A DNA stretch of 64,000 bases from Polytrichum commune. Taxonomy: Eukaryota; Streptophyta; Polytrichopsida; Polytrichales; Polytrichaceae. The stretch is from positions 56,291,169-56,355,168 of the forward strand of contig OX485806.1 of the NCBI GenBank assembly GCA_950295325.1. Reading direction: 5' to 3'. Below, in pieces: positions 1 to 10,552 of this stretch (its first letter is position 1; the number at the start of each line of letters is the position of its first letter). A program made the translations under genes and the position numbers. The notes beneath the pieces were generated by a model that saw only the letters and a program-made list of their open reading frames with translations, was not told the DNA's origin and made no database searches.

Positions 1-1119
1 TCTACCTTTCATTGAGGTGGCATCCATGGCAACTCATCTGAAAAAATATCCTAATGATTTGCAAGAAAATGCTCAAAAACTATTAGTTCTTCACAACATG
101 GTTCATACTAATGTAAAACCTTACAATTGCAAAGACTTCTTGTTTCTATCTCAAACACCTTTTCATTTATGTAGCAGAAAATAAAGATACTTTAGGTAAG
201 GTTCTTTTACCTTTGATCTTGAAAGCTTTGCCATTGGAAAGTTTTCCATAAACCTCTCTATGTTTGCAAGCAATTCTTGCATCCACATTATTGAACCATG
301 ACATTCCCTATTGGAATCAATAAGAGATAAGATTGCATAAGCATTGACACCTATACAAAGGTATGTGAACAATGCTTGGAGTGAGATGGTCTCATGCCCT
401 CTTTGATTTGTTTTTCTTTATTGTTTTTCTTCTCTTCATTGGTTCACAAAAACAATATGGGATAACTTGTATCCCTCTTCGGACTAGCATGGTAGCCTTA
501 TTCTAACCTTGTTCTTTCTCATGCGTCTTCCTTTATATTTCTATTGACTACAAGCAATCTAATGTTCTACCTTCTACACTCCCAATATGACGTCGAATTA
601 ATTTTTGTCAAAACTTCAAAATTTGCAATGATTTGTGTTCCTAACAATACCACATGTACTTCCAATAATCGACACTCAATTGGGCTCGACTCAACATTGG
701 AGAAGACTACCGTACAAAGTTATATTTTAGTGACCGGAAATCCTAAATTTGATGCAAACGCATATGACATCAAGTCATGGGTTGATCTTAAATCAATCAA
801 CATAGAAGTTGATCGATTGCCAATGGACCCTTGAACTTGGAGCATGGTGGTTTGTTCCTACCTGCTCCTCAAAAAATGGAGCAGACACACGAACCACCTC
901 TATACCTTGGACACTATTGGTGTTTCTACATCCACCACCAACGCTGCAAACTGCCTAGGACATTTTTCCAAAGGACGCAAACAATCCTTAGCCAAATATC
1001 CTGACTCATTCTAGTTGTGCACAACTATCTCTTTCGGTGTTTTGTTTAGTCTTTGTAGTTGAATTTGTTGCTCGATCAAACATTGTTTTGTCCCTCCGCA
1101 CCTGGAAACGTTTGGGACC
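1..1119. other. Unassigned flank left of LTR-like repeat
   Basis: No recognisable gene. A 96-codon open frame on plus (544-834) and a 69-codon one on minus (163-372) show no motif I know and no convincing splice context. The segment may be the interior of a decayed retroelement ending at the repeat that starts at 1120, but no polypurine tract is evident before it. Confidence 0.4.
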
Positions 1120-2091
1120 TGTCGCAACCCTTGCTAGCTCCCTTAACAATCTTTCCAATTATCGTTTCTAGCAAAGGTTACGAGCGCTAACCCTTCACAT
1201 TCCGCCATGCTAATGGTTAGCTCCTCCTACCCCGGACCTTATAGTTCGTAAGAGGGAACCAACCCTCCTACTTTGCTTTCAGGACTCACCCCTTAATCGG
1301 TAACCCATTTCTTCGATGTGGACTTCCATCCATGGAAGTCCAATCTCATGTTGATCATCGCATTGCCGAAGCAACACTACAACAACCCGAACCATACTAG
1401 GCAACTATGGCCTCACAATGGGCCAAAGCCCATGGAGGCCGTGCCGTTCGGCCTCGGGTGGGTGAGGCCACACCACCTCACCCATATAAGCCTCTAGGAC
1501 TCTACGCAAGGCCCTACCCCACCGCCAAGAAACCTCTTGTCTCTCTACCAAGAGTTGGGGCCAAGTACACATTTTCCCTTAGCCGTTGGGCCTAGAACCC
1601 CCTAGCAGCTTCAGACCATCATAACTTCCTTGTATGATGTTTGATGCGAGCAAGCAACCACTCCGTCTTCATCTATGCTTCACGTAGATGCCAATGGACT
1701 CCTCACTTGCCCCATTCAAGAAAATATTGAGGAAGTTATGCCTGTTTGAACCTTGGCAGTCCCGGGAATCACACCCAGGCACTGCTGTCCCAGGGCGCTG
1801 TCCCGGACAGCACCCCACTCAAATGGCCATAACTCCTAGCTCACACCTCCGATTGAGGTGTTCTTGAGCGTTCTAGAATCACCACGCCATGAGCTACGCA
1901 TAGCTCTTGGCCTTACCCTCATGCCTCCTAGACTCCGTGGGTGGGAGGTGTTCCCAACGCTTGGGGCCCTCACCCACACTAGGATCACTTGGGCCCTCTC
2001 ACCAACGACGCCACAAGTCCCGGGTGTCACTCTGGGGTCCCTTTTGTGCCCATGATGTTTTGGGCACTGGTCATGGAGAGGTGCGCGATAT
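1120..2091 (+). repeat. LTR-like dispersed repeat, copy A
   Basis: The segment begins TGTCGCAACCC and aligns by eye over about 970 bp with 30777-31732, which begins TGTCACAACCC. Shared blocks include the stretch near CCTTAATCGGTAACC, the GATGTGGACTTCCATCCATG block, a TATA-like CATATAAGCCTCT (about 1483) and a terminal GGTGCGCGATAT. The TG start and internal TATA box fit an LTR with its promoter on plus. I see no PBS, polypurine tract or clear terminal CA, so it could be a solo LTR or a truncated copy. Homology ends abruptly at about 2091, and the LINE tail lies just beyond. Confidence 0.7.
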
Positions 2092-2824
2092 GATCGAGTA
2101 TGAAAATTTCCAGGAAATGACCAAAGGGTATTTGAAAAGGGCATAGAAGCAAGAGTACATAGACATTAATTCTCCTATCCCCAAGCCCTAGATGTATAAT
2201 AATAAAATAAAAACAACGTCTGGGTTTTTTTTACCCTGGCGTGAATGGGAGCCCGTTCCTCTTTACCATGATCATGTTTGACCAAGTGTCATAGGGTGGG
2301 GTACTTCCTCCCTCACAGGAGGTGGGTTCCTTTAGTTTACTCACTGGTTCAATCCCTAGCCTCAACGGGGGGATGTTTGTTGTCTAGTTTTCTTTTATTT
2401 AATATCAAGAATGTGAGGTATTTAATGGCAACTTGGTGTATTTGTTTCATAAGTGTTTTGATTTCTCTTTAGGTGTTTTAAGGTTTTCTAGTTCTTTAAT
2501 TGGTTGTTCATGGATAGCCCCTCTAACTCTCGTTGTGATTGTGATGAGCGGGTTGACTTGCCACCCAGTCATTCTAAGTGTTTGCATGAGTGGGTTGTAT
2601 TTCTCGATTTTTTCCTTGTGTGCGGTATTTGGGAATCTATCATGACAGTATGTGAATTCAATGAATTGTATGACGTTTGGTGGAGTTGGTATTAGGGGAG
2701 GTTGGCTTTTAGGGGGGGCACCTAGTACGCATAGTATGCATGGTCTGAGCCTGGCTAGGCATGTGCATGGTGTGGTATGGTATGAGCATTGGAGTAGCCA
2801 TATTGGGACTGTGTTGTCTCATGG

Positions 2825-3067
2825 TCAGAGGTTTTGGTGACCTGCGTTTATAAGGGCGTAGCATCTTGTATATTTGCTTGATTGTAATGAACGTACGATT
2901 TGGTGTATTGCCTTATTGTGTCTTGCTATACGCAATCCCTTTAAGTATTGGTTTGAGCATGTAGAGAGTATTTGTAGCCATGTATGTAAGGCCTTATTAA
3001 GGCATAGTGTACAGTTTGGGTTTGGGTATATGTTGGGCCAAACTATATGTTTACGGTGGTTACCCAT
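2825..3067 (-). pseudogene. LINE ORF2 C-terminal Cys/His domain
   Basis: This open frame carries CTLC followed by HTWLQILSTC, the CX2C...H...C pattern typical of the C-terminal zinc-knuckle-like motif of many LINE ORF2 proteins. It is followed by LRIARHNKAI, resembling the RH-rich tail after that motif. It lies directly downstream of the RNase H region on the coding strand. Its role in the family is thought to be RNA binding during target-primed reverse transcription. Its first codon is not a real start; the frame is a fragment of ORF2. Confidence 0.65.
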
Positions 3068-3079
3068 GTATTGGGCGTA

Positions 3080-3892
3080 TCATAATTTTAGGGTTTGTGT
3101 GATTTGGGCGTCTGTTATTCCAGGGTTTTTCCATAATTGGTTGGAAAGTTTAGGGTTGATTTGGTCGTTGGATGTCCATTTGTCTATGTATGCAAATTTG
3201 GATTGGGCCCACTTTAATTCTTGGTTTTTGTGTTCTTTGTTAACGTATGTTTGTAGGTTTTGTATGGCACCCATGTGTGTACCGGTTGGGACCCCATTGA
3301 GCCAATATGGTGTGTTATGGGCCATATGTATCCTAGGGATGTTGGTGGGTTTGTCTAAGAGGGCTCCATTGTTTGCTAGCTGGTCTGCAATTTCATTTCC
3401 TATTATTCCTGTGTGTGCCTTGACTTTTGGATTATGATTTTGTGTGTGGACCATGTTATGTGGTTGATTATAGCGGAAATGAATAGTTTATCCAGGTGGT
3501 TGTGTTGGGATGATGGATGTCGTATATGGCTATGTATTAGATATATGTTGTTAAGGCTATCTGTAAAGATGTGTGTATCTTGTGTGTGTTGTTGTGTTTT
3601 TTGAATTGCTATGAGGAGGGCATTTACTTCAACTATGAGGATATTTTGTAGGCCTGGGAGTCTTTGTGCGATTTGAAGGTTGTTGGCGGGGCAATTTACA
3701 CCTGAGGTAGTTGTGTTCCCGATGTCGTTTCTTGTCTGGGGGGATAAATGATCCGTCGATGTATATACATTGTTGGGGTTTGGATTTAAGGGGGTGGGTG
3801 TGGTATAGTTCTATTGGTAGTTGTTGTGTTGAATGTGTGATTTCCTGGTGTTCATATATTGGGGTTTTATGCCATGCGTGTGATAGTTTCAT
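3080..3892 (-). pseudogene. LINE ORF2 RNase H domain
   Basis: Two open pieces (3892-3629 and 3454-3080) plus the sequence between them give a recognisable RNase H1-type fold. CIYIDGSFI carries the first catalytic Asp. VEVNALL carries the Glu. IFTDSLNNIY carries the second Asp. VKAHTGIIGNEIADQLAN holds the conserved H-x-G-x-x-GNExAD-x-LA signature with the last Asp. So all expected acidic residues appear retained, unlike in the RT and endonuclease. The domain would remove the RNA strand of the RNA/cDNA hybrid. RNase H occurs only in some LINE clades, including some plant L1 elements. Frameshifts separate the pieces. Confidence 0.8.
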
Positions 3893-6800
3893 TTTTTTCT
3901 TAGAGGGGGTTGTTTGTTGTGGATGTATTTTGGCTTGGGTGTTATAAAGCTCAAATATGTTGGTTGCGAGTGTGTTGAGTGTTATAGATTTACCTAGGGA
4001 GGGGGTTTGTATGTTAATTATGGTGGTGTATTGGTTTTCTAGTTGGTGTAAATATTTTGGCCATTCCGTTGTAGGGTTGTATTATATGGTGTTGGACGGT
4101 ATAGTTGATATTATGTGTACTTCCGCATGCGTCATTGGGAGCGGGTTCTTTTTTATGATTGATTATGATGATGGTTGTGGTATTGCGGTCTTCTTGGGTG
4201 GCCATGTGGGCCCAATGGATGGATGTCATGGCAATTTTGAGGTCTGAAGGGTGGGCCAAGCCGTTAGCTATTCCATTTTGATGAGTGTGCGAGCCCCGTC
4301 AAGCCAAATATTATGTCTTTGTTGTGTGGGGAGTTGTATTGGGTAAGTATTATTGGGCATGTAAAGGGTGAGGAGTAGTATGAATGTATAATATTATATG
4401 TTTCTACTAGGGCTTAAAGGGTGGAAGGGTGGAGGGTTTGATGGTTATTATGTGGATTGTGTTTTTTTGGTATTTTTTTTGGGAGGATAATAATATATCT
4501 TTGGGTTAGCCATAGTATTTCGATGGCAAAGTCTTGTGGTGGGGGGTTTAGGAAGTGGGTCATAGGGTGCTTTTGGTTTTGGTTATATCTTTCCCATAGC
4601 CATTGTAGTCTTGTAAGTGGCATGGTTAGGATGAATGCTCCCGTTTGGTCGCATATGTTGGATTCCGTTCCGTGTATTTGTATAGTGGGTTTGTTAGTGA
4701 TGATATCTTTGTTTGGGTTACATTCCTTAGTGTTTAATGTGAGGTTTGTGGCTATGATGGGTGGGCGGATGAATCTTTGGTCTCAGGATTGTAAGAAGTT
4801 TATGCATGAGTTGTATGTGGCTAGAGTGTTGGTTTTGAGTTGGCTTTGTAGGAATTCGTGAAGTATGAATATATTGTGGTCTAGGTAATATTATCATGGT
4901 GAAGGAGTATTGGTGCTTCCACCCATTTTGTCGTGTTAAGTGGGTGGTTATTTCATTGACATAGGAAGTGTTGTTTTATGGCTTTAGCTTCCATATGTCT
5001 TTATTAGTTGTTGTTTTGGCGTTTGTTATGGCTTGGATTGGTCTTCTGTATATGGGATCCATTTGATTGTTGGTGTTTGTGGGTGGGGTGCATGTTGGTT
5101 CTTGTTGTGGGGAGTTGTGTAGTGTGGGTGGGTTACATGGGAATAGCAATTGGGTTTGTGCTAAGACTTCTATGATGAGTTTTGGGGTAGTTTTAAATTT
5201 TTGTTTGAATTCTTTAGGGGTTAGTATTTGGAGGGTGTCAAGGTTTTGGATTTGATGAAGGGTGGTGATGTTGTAAGTGTGTAGTTTGTTGAGATATTTT
5301 TTTGAGGTTTGCTTCTACTCTGTGGAGAAGTGGGTATATTCCATGGATTGTGTCCACACAAGTTCTATTGTTGATTGTTTTATGGGAAAATGCTTTATAA
5401 TAGTATGTACATGGATTTCATATAACCTTTCGAGTAGGTATAATGTGTGTGCTATGGGTGATCTACCACATGCTTGGTATTTTAGGCGGGGGAGGTGGTA
5501 GGACCCTCCGTATTTTGCTGTGATATATTTGGTTAGGCCTTGGTAGATTTGGCCTAGTAGGCCTTGGTCATTGAGGGCATTTATTAATTGTTTACCAATA
5601 CAGTTGATGTATTCAGGGACGAGGGAGGTGGTTTTAATGCCAAAATCCTTGTTGGGGAGGTGGGTAAGTATGTTCAGTATGCTTTGGGGTAGGTTGCATA
5701 TTTCTTTGGTTAGCTTACTAAGGATTTTGTCGAGTTTTTTGATGTTTGGTTTGGAGAATGGGGCTGCATAGTAGGCGTAGGCTATTCCTGGTTTTATTAT
5801 TGTGTTGCGAACGTGTATTTTTTGCTTAATCGTGGCTGAAGATGTCATTAATAATTTGCTTTGTTTTTTAGTTTTTTCAAGGGTATTATTTATTTGGATA
5901 TTCCATTTTAGGGAGGGGACAAGATGAATGCCAAGGTATGTGTATGGTTTGTTTTGTGTGAGGATAGGGAAGGGTTGGTTTTTGAAGTGGATGTGTTGTG
6001 CGTGTATGTATGCTTTGAAGAGGGTGGGTTTTAATTTTGATTTGTATGGACACCCTGTGATTGCGCACTTAGAGAGGTTGAGGTCTAGGTATGCCCATTC
6101 TAAGAATTTTTGGAGTTTGTGAATTTGTGGTTGGATGTGTGCTACGTTATCGGTGAGGATGGCAAGATCGTTGGCATATGCTATAGTGTTACATGTGGTT
6201 GTTGATGTCTTGAGGTGGTATCCTTTGTTGTCTTTTTCTAGCCATCTGAGGAGTGGGTCTAAGAAAATGATAAGTAGGTATGGACCCTGGGTACGCAACT
6301 CCCGTATTATATGGTCCTGATTATAATCATTTATAATGCATTTTAGTCCAATATTGAGTGATACAATTTGTTTTAATGTAGGAAACCCTTGTAGTCCTTC
6401 TAACAAAGACTCCAAAAATGTAATTATATATAGGAAATGAATATATTTTGAAGCATATAATTGCATTCAAAACCTAATTATATATATCTTTTTTAATACA
6501 TGTACCATAGGTCAAACTACCCAAATTTTTGGATTTTTTAATAAAATTTTAACATTGTGAATGATTTATAATTTTAATGGGAGACAACTATTTGTGGCTT
6601 ATAATTCTAATTGGAGGCAAATATTCGTGTGGATTTTTTTAAATTATGTATAGGCAATTTACTGGTCTAACTGTTGGGATAGAAAACTAATGATTTGTGT
6701 TAGGATACAGTTGAGATATGTATTTTTAAGACCATATACATCATATGGTGCCCCAACTACTCAAAGATATCATGGGGTATTTCAAAATATCATGGGTTCC

Positions 6801-6842
6801 CGGTTTAGGGTTAGGGCTTAGGGTTTGAGGCTTCTATATATT
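6801..6842 (+). promoter_or_regulatory. Telomere-like repeats and TATA box inside the transposon
   Basis: From 6804 the sequence reads TTTAGGG-TTAGGG-CTTAGGG-TTT, a degenerate run of the plant telomeric heptamer (telo-box). It is followed within 10 bp by TCTATATAT (about 6832). This is a typical plant core-promoter arrangement about 120 bp ahead of the first ATG at 6964. Confidence 0.5.
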
Positions 6843-6963
6843 CGTTTTGAAGCTTTTGTGTTCGGTTTTGGAGTGTGCGGCTTTGCTTTGGAGCTTTTTG
6901 TGTCGTCGCTTTGGAGTGTGCTTGTGCTCATTTGGGAGGGTCATCCTTGGCTTAAACAAACAC

Positions 6964-7145
6964 ATGGATTGTGAGATGAAGCGTAGAGGCTCATGTAGTG
7001 GAGGTAGAGATAGGGAGAAGGAATATGTTACACATGTAATTGCCACAACTCCTTCCAAAAGAGGGAGACCTCGAAAGGACCCTCTATCATTTGTGAATAC
7101 TAATCCGACATCTACATTGAATACCCCTCTTAGACGCTCTACAAG
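6964..7145 (+). CDS. AT-hook first exon carried by the transposon
   Basis: From the ATG at 6964 an open frame of about 60 codons encodes a basic peptide with SKRGRPRKDP, a canonical AT-hook core (GRP flanked by basic residues) that binds the minor groove of AT-rich DNA. It ends at ACAAG|GTAAAA, a good 5' splice site, so it looks like a first exon with the rest of the gene missing. The open frame also reads upstream from 6847 without an ATG. It could be the 5' end of the autonomous parent's transposase or a captured host exon. No downstream exon is visible before the right TIR. Confidence 0.45.
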
Positions 7146-8309
7146 GTAAAAAAACTAGGTGTTTCAATTCTTTATATACGTTGGAGTTTTTTTTAATAAA
7201 TATGCAACCCAACTTCTTTTTTTCATCTCATTTATTTAATTTGGTCTTCACCCAACTTTTTTTTCATCTCATTTTATTTAATTTGGTCTTCACCCAACTT
7301 TTTGATCATTTTAATTTGATATAATTTTTACAAAAGCCGTCCTCTAAGCCGTTTTAAGTACGATGCCCCCTGCGTATAATATGGGAGTTGCGTACCCGGG
7401 GTATGGACTTAGAATGTCGCCTTGGATGGTACCTCTATTGATATGAACGGGTGGAGTCGTTCCAAAGTGGTTATCATGGAATAGGTGGTTGAGTTTGTAT
7501 ATATGTTTCGTATCAGTTCGACGGCGTCTCGGGGGTACCCTAAATCTTTTATTAGTGTGAGGAGTCTTGCATGGTCTATGGATCCAAAGGCGTTTTTAAA
7601 ATCTATGTAGGTAATATAGATGTCATTGTTGGTTAAGCGAGCGTCTTCTAGTGTTATTATTAGTGTTTGGATTTGTTGGGTCATGTTTCTTTGTGGTTTG
7701 AAACCTTTTTGGCTATAGTGTATTATTTTGTGTTTTTCGCCATAACTTGTGAGGAGCGTAGTGAGTGTACTGGTGTAGAGTTTATAAATGGTGTTAGCCA
7801 GAGCAATCGGTCTATAGTTGGTGAGTAGTAGTGGGTCAATTTTTTTGTGAAGGAGTATGGTTGTGTTGTGTTTCCAATATTGGGGTATGTTTTTTTGGTG
7901 ATAGCATTGCCAAAAGAAGAAAAATAGCATGTCATGGAAGGTTGGATGGAGGGCTTTAAGGATCTCATTTGGAATGTTGTCAGGGCTTGGGGTTTTTTCT
8001 CTTGCTAGTTTTTTAAGGCAGTTATCAAATACATCTCGAGAGAAATTTTCCGATATTGTGGAGTTGTGGGGGCCTCTTTTCTCCATAAGAAATCCGTCCT
8101 GATCATGTCATGGGTATTTTTGGACTGCGCATTGCCATGTTATGGGATGGTCCGTGGGGTCATCACAAAGGGGGGGTTTTCTATTAAAGGAATTTTGTTG
8201 TATTTGTAGGATTTCTTGTTTTATGTCTATTGAGTTTGTGAGTATGTTGCCCATTGTCGTAGTGTAAATACGTACACTATATACATGTGTATGTATTTTG
8301 TGTTTCATT

Positions 8310-9000
8310 GTGATTCCTTCATTTGGAGGAAAGTAAAAGGGAGTAGAATTAGATTACCTTTTTGTTTACTCATAGTTATTCTTAGTGACTTTTAGTTTAT
8401 CTTTTTTATTCTTATCTATCTTTTTTATTCTTAGTTTACTCTTATTACCCTTTTAGCCTTATTTCTAGTTTTATCATTAGTTTATTTTTAGACCAATGGA
8501 TAATTAGAAGCCATGTGATGAGGATAAGAGGAGGATTTTTGGCCTTATCTCACATGTGTGATTGAAGAGAAGAGATGTTGAGGAGACAAGAGTCTTTGTT
8601 GTGGAAAGCTCGTCGTCGTTGTTGTGTGTGTGTGGTTTTGAGAAGAAACTTGAAATAAAAAAGACAATTGCGTTTCATGTGACTGTTTTCTCTTGAATGT
8701 TTACATGCTTGAAAGAGAGTGAGCAAAAACAAAGTTGTGCTAGTTTGAGTGGAGGGAAGTCTGTTAGCTCTTGCATAGAAGGGTTGAGACTTCGACCGAC
8801 CACAAAAAGACGGACAAGTCTTTTGTTGGCAACAATCATTTGAGGGAGTAGCACTTATTGATAGATTTTTTTTTGTAAAGATTTGAAAGAAAGAAGAAGT
8901 TTTGAAGACAATTGAAGATTCGACGGTCCGGCAAGCAAAGCCAGTTGCAGCCAGAAGCCCAGTGCTTTCCTAAAGCGGACCCCTTTCTACACGACATCGT
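8310..9000. mobile_element. Unidentified ~0.7 kb insertion within LINE ORF2
   Basis: The G/T-rich bias of the LINE plus strand stops near 8310 and resumes near 9000. Between them the sequence is T-rich then purine-rich and breaks the ORF2 reading between endonuclease and RT. It may be a solo LTR, since it lacks terminal inverted repeats and has no long frame, but I could not fix its ends or a target duplication. Confidence 0.4.
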
Positions 9001-9009
9001 AGAGTCTTT

Positions 9010-9621
9010 GATGCAATTTAAGGGTGTGCTAATGAATGGTTTAAATATTTTTTTATGGATGTTCTTGGGTATAGTGTTTAGTAGGCCTGTATTTTGCGAT
9101 GGTTTTTTTGCAGTTGGTGGCAATTTGTTTGGTGATGATTTTGTGTGCTTCTATTCTGGCCGTACGACCTATAGTAGCAAGTTCTTCAATTCATTGCTTG
9201 ATGGTTGCATTGTTGGCGGGGGTGGGGGGGATGTGTGTGTTTTTTAGGGTGTATAGTTGTTGGATGTCTTGATGGCTTGGCCAACTTGTGCATGGTGTGG
9301 AGTACGCCACCCGTATTACTTTTCTAGTGGTGTGGTATATCTTGAGGTGGGATTTCCATAATTTTTGTTGCTTTTGTGGGAGGAAGTCACCTTTTTGCCT
9401 AGCTCTGTGTGACAATGGGTTGGGGGTTTGTGTATCGAGGCATGTTGCTTAGATGCATGAGCTTAAAGTGTTGATTAAATCTTGGAATTTTTTTGGGCGT
9501 TTTTCCATTCTGTTCGATTAAGGTGTGGGGTGTGTAGTTTCTGAGTGAGTGATTGTGTGGTAAGGTTGGTGGTTTCTTGGAAGTTGGTGTGTATTTGTTG
9601 AATATGTTCTGGTGGTATGGG
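9010..9621 (-). pseudogene. LINE ORF2 linker between endonuclease and RT
   Basis: The coding-strand frame includes an open piece (9415-9191) and continues past a stop through IEELATIGRTARIEAHKII to about 9070. It is basic and Lys/Gln-rich, like the helical spacer usually found between EN and RT in LINE proteins. Three in-frame stops fall just before the foreign segment at about 9000. No catalytic motif is expected here. Confidence 0.55.
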
Positions 9622-10528
9622 TTATGTAATTTTTGGGGTGTGTGCTATGGCTTTGTCAACTTTTTGGGCTAATGTGTTAGGGCCTAGGTCTAAGTTGACA
9701 GTGTAGTGGTTAGAGTTTTGATTTTGGTGGAGTAAGGTTGTGCATGTTATGTGCTTATGATTTGGTATGTTAGTATAGAAGCCGTCAATGAGGCTAGTGA
9801 ATGAGTAGTTTTGTCCTCCTTGTTGAGAGAGGGTTTCAATATTGCGAATTGAATGTAGATTTAGGTTATGCATAAGTCGTGCCCACTCTCTATCTTTGTG
9901 GGTGGGAGTTTGTGGTGTGCCTTTGTGGATATGTCCTTGCAATAAGATATCTCTGTTAGAGTCTCCTGCTAGTATGGTTTTGTGTGTAGAATGATGTGTT
10001 ATTAGAGTGTTAATTTGGACTATGATGTCAGGTATGAGATTTAAGTCACGTGGATGTGATGGCATATATAGGTTCATAATGAGGATTGATGTTAGTGGTT
10101 TGTTGCCTATGTTAAGTACTTGCAGGTAGGGTGAAACATTGGCTGGGGTGGCGATTTTGGTTATATTTTTAGGTGTATATATATATATTTTAATCATGAT
10201 TAGGACGCCTCCCCGAGGTGGTTCGTCCTTAGTATATTGGTGTTTTTCTTCCAGGGTTTTTTGTGTTCATATTGTTGTATAGTATTTTGTAGTCTAGGAA
10301 CATGTTGTCTATGCACATGGTATATTTGTCTTTGGTTAGTTTAGTTTTTTGTATTAGGATAATGTTGGGTTTGTTGTGTGTGATATGTATAAATTCTACA
10401 ACGCATGGTAGGCTAGAGCTTATATGCCATGTATTCCATGTGACAATGTGGATGTTTGTGTTGTGTGTGTATTGTGGTTGGAGGGGTTGTTCATGTGTGG
10501 GATTGTGGGTGTTTGTGTAGCCAGCCAC
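9622..10528 (-). pseudogene. LINE ORF2 AP endonuclease domain
   Basis: Two frames joined by a frameshift near 10200 give the order of an APE-like endonuclease: VTWNTW near the start, IILIQKTKL, ILIMNLYMPSH (the I-x-N-x-Y-x-P block), ILAGDSNRDI (G-D-x-N), SLIDGFYTN and NSNHYTVNLDL (normally S-D-H). The enzyme would nick the genomic target to prime reverse transcription. Two catalytic positions are replaced: the Glu of the Q-E-T block is Lys (codon 10346-10348), and the Asp of SDH is Asn (codon 9709-9711). Both are G-to-A changes on the coding strand. The domain is therefore inactive. Confidence 0.85.
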
Positions 10529-10552
10529 ATGTTGGGTGCGTTGGGCAATTGC

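Larger units (their letters stand above)
6286..7400. mobile_element. Non-autonomous TIR DNA transposon inserted in LINE RT
   Basis: The termini are inverted repeats of about 26 bp: CC(T/C)GGGTACGCAACTCCC then (G/A)TATTATA, differing at two positions. The element is flanked by a perfect 8-bp direct repeat GTATGGAC (6278-6285 and 7401-7408), the expected target duplication. An 8-bp duplication fits hAT-type and a few other cut-and-paste superfamilies; the TIR is not one I recognise. No transposase catalytic domain is visible in 1.1 kb, so it is a deletion derivative. It does keep a promoter-like segment and a possible first exon (6801-7145). Its composition lacks the A/C bias of the surrounding LINE, which supports later insertion. 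Confidence 0.9.
3893..8308 (-). pseudogene. LINE ORF2 reverse transcriptase and connection region, split by a DNA transposon
   Basis: The 5' half (8308-8108 and 8086-7409) has SPDNIPNEILK, TNYRPIALANTIYK, QKGFKPQRN and the motif A stretch YIDFKNAFGSIDHARL, all diagnostic of LINE RT. The 3' half (6285-5315) has PYLLIIFLDPLLRWL, then motif C as AYANDLAIL, then a thumb-like region (YLGIHLVPSLKWN). Motif B is cut by the 1,115 bp insertion at 6286-7400; skipping the insert and one target-site copy reads QGDILSPYLL in frame. A 1-nt frameshift lies near 7470-7490. Motif C has Asn for the first catalytic Asp of ADD (codon 6170-6172), so the copy is catalytically dead. From 3893 to 5314 the frame is broken into short pieces leading to RNase H. 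Confidence 0.88.

Noticed and set aside
1407-1595. Short open frames in LTR-like repeat copy A
   Set aside because: They are not preserved in copy B apart from scattered similarity and overlap the TATA region of the presumed LTR.
2278-2365. tRNA gene with B-box GGTTCAATCCC at 2346
   Set aside because: No matching A-box, acceptor stem or anticodon arm; it lies in the LINE 3' region.
9622-10528. Host AP endonuclease gene
   Set aside because: Domain order, A/C-rich bias and adjacency to RT show it belongs to the LINE.
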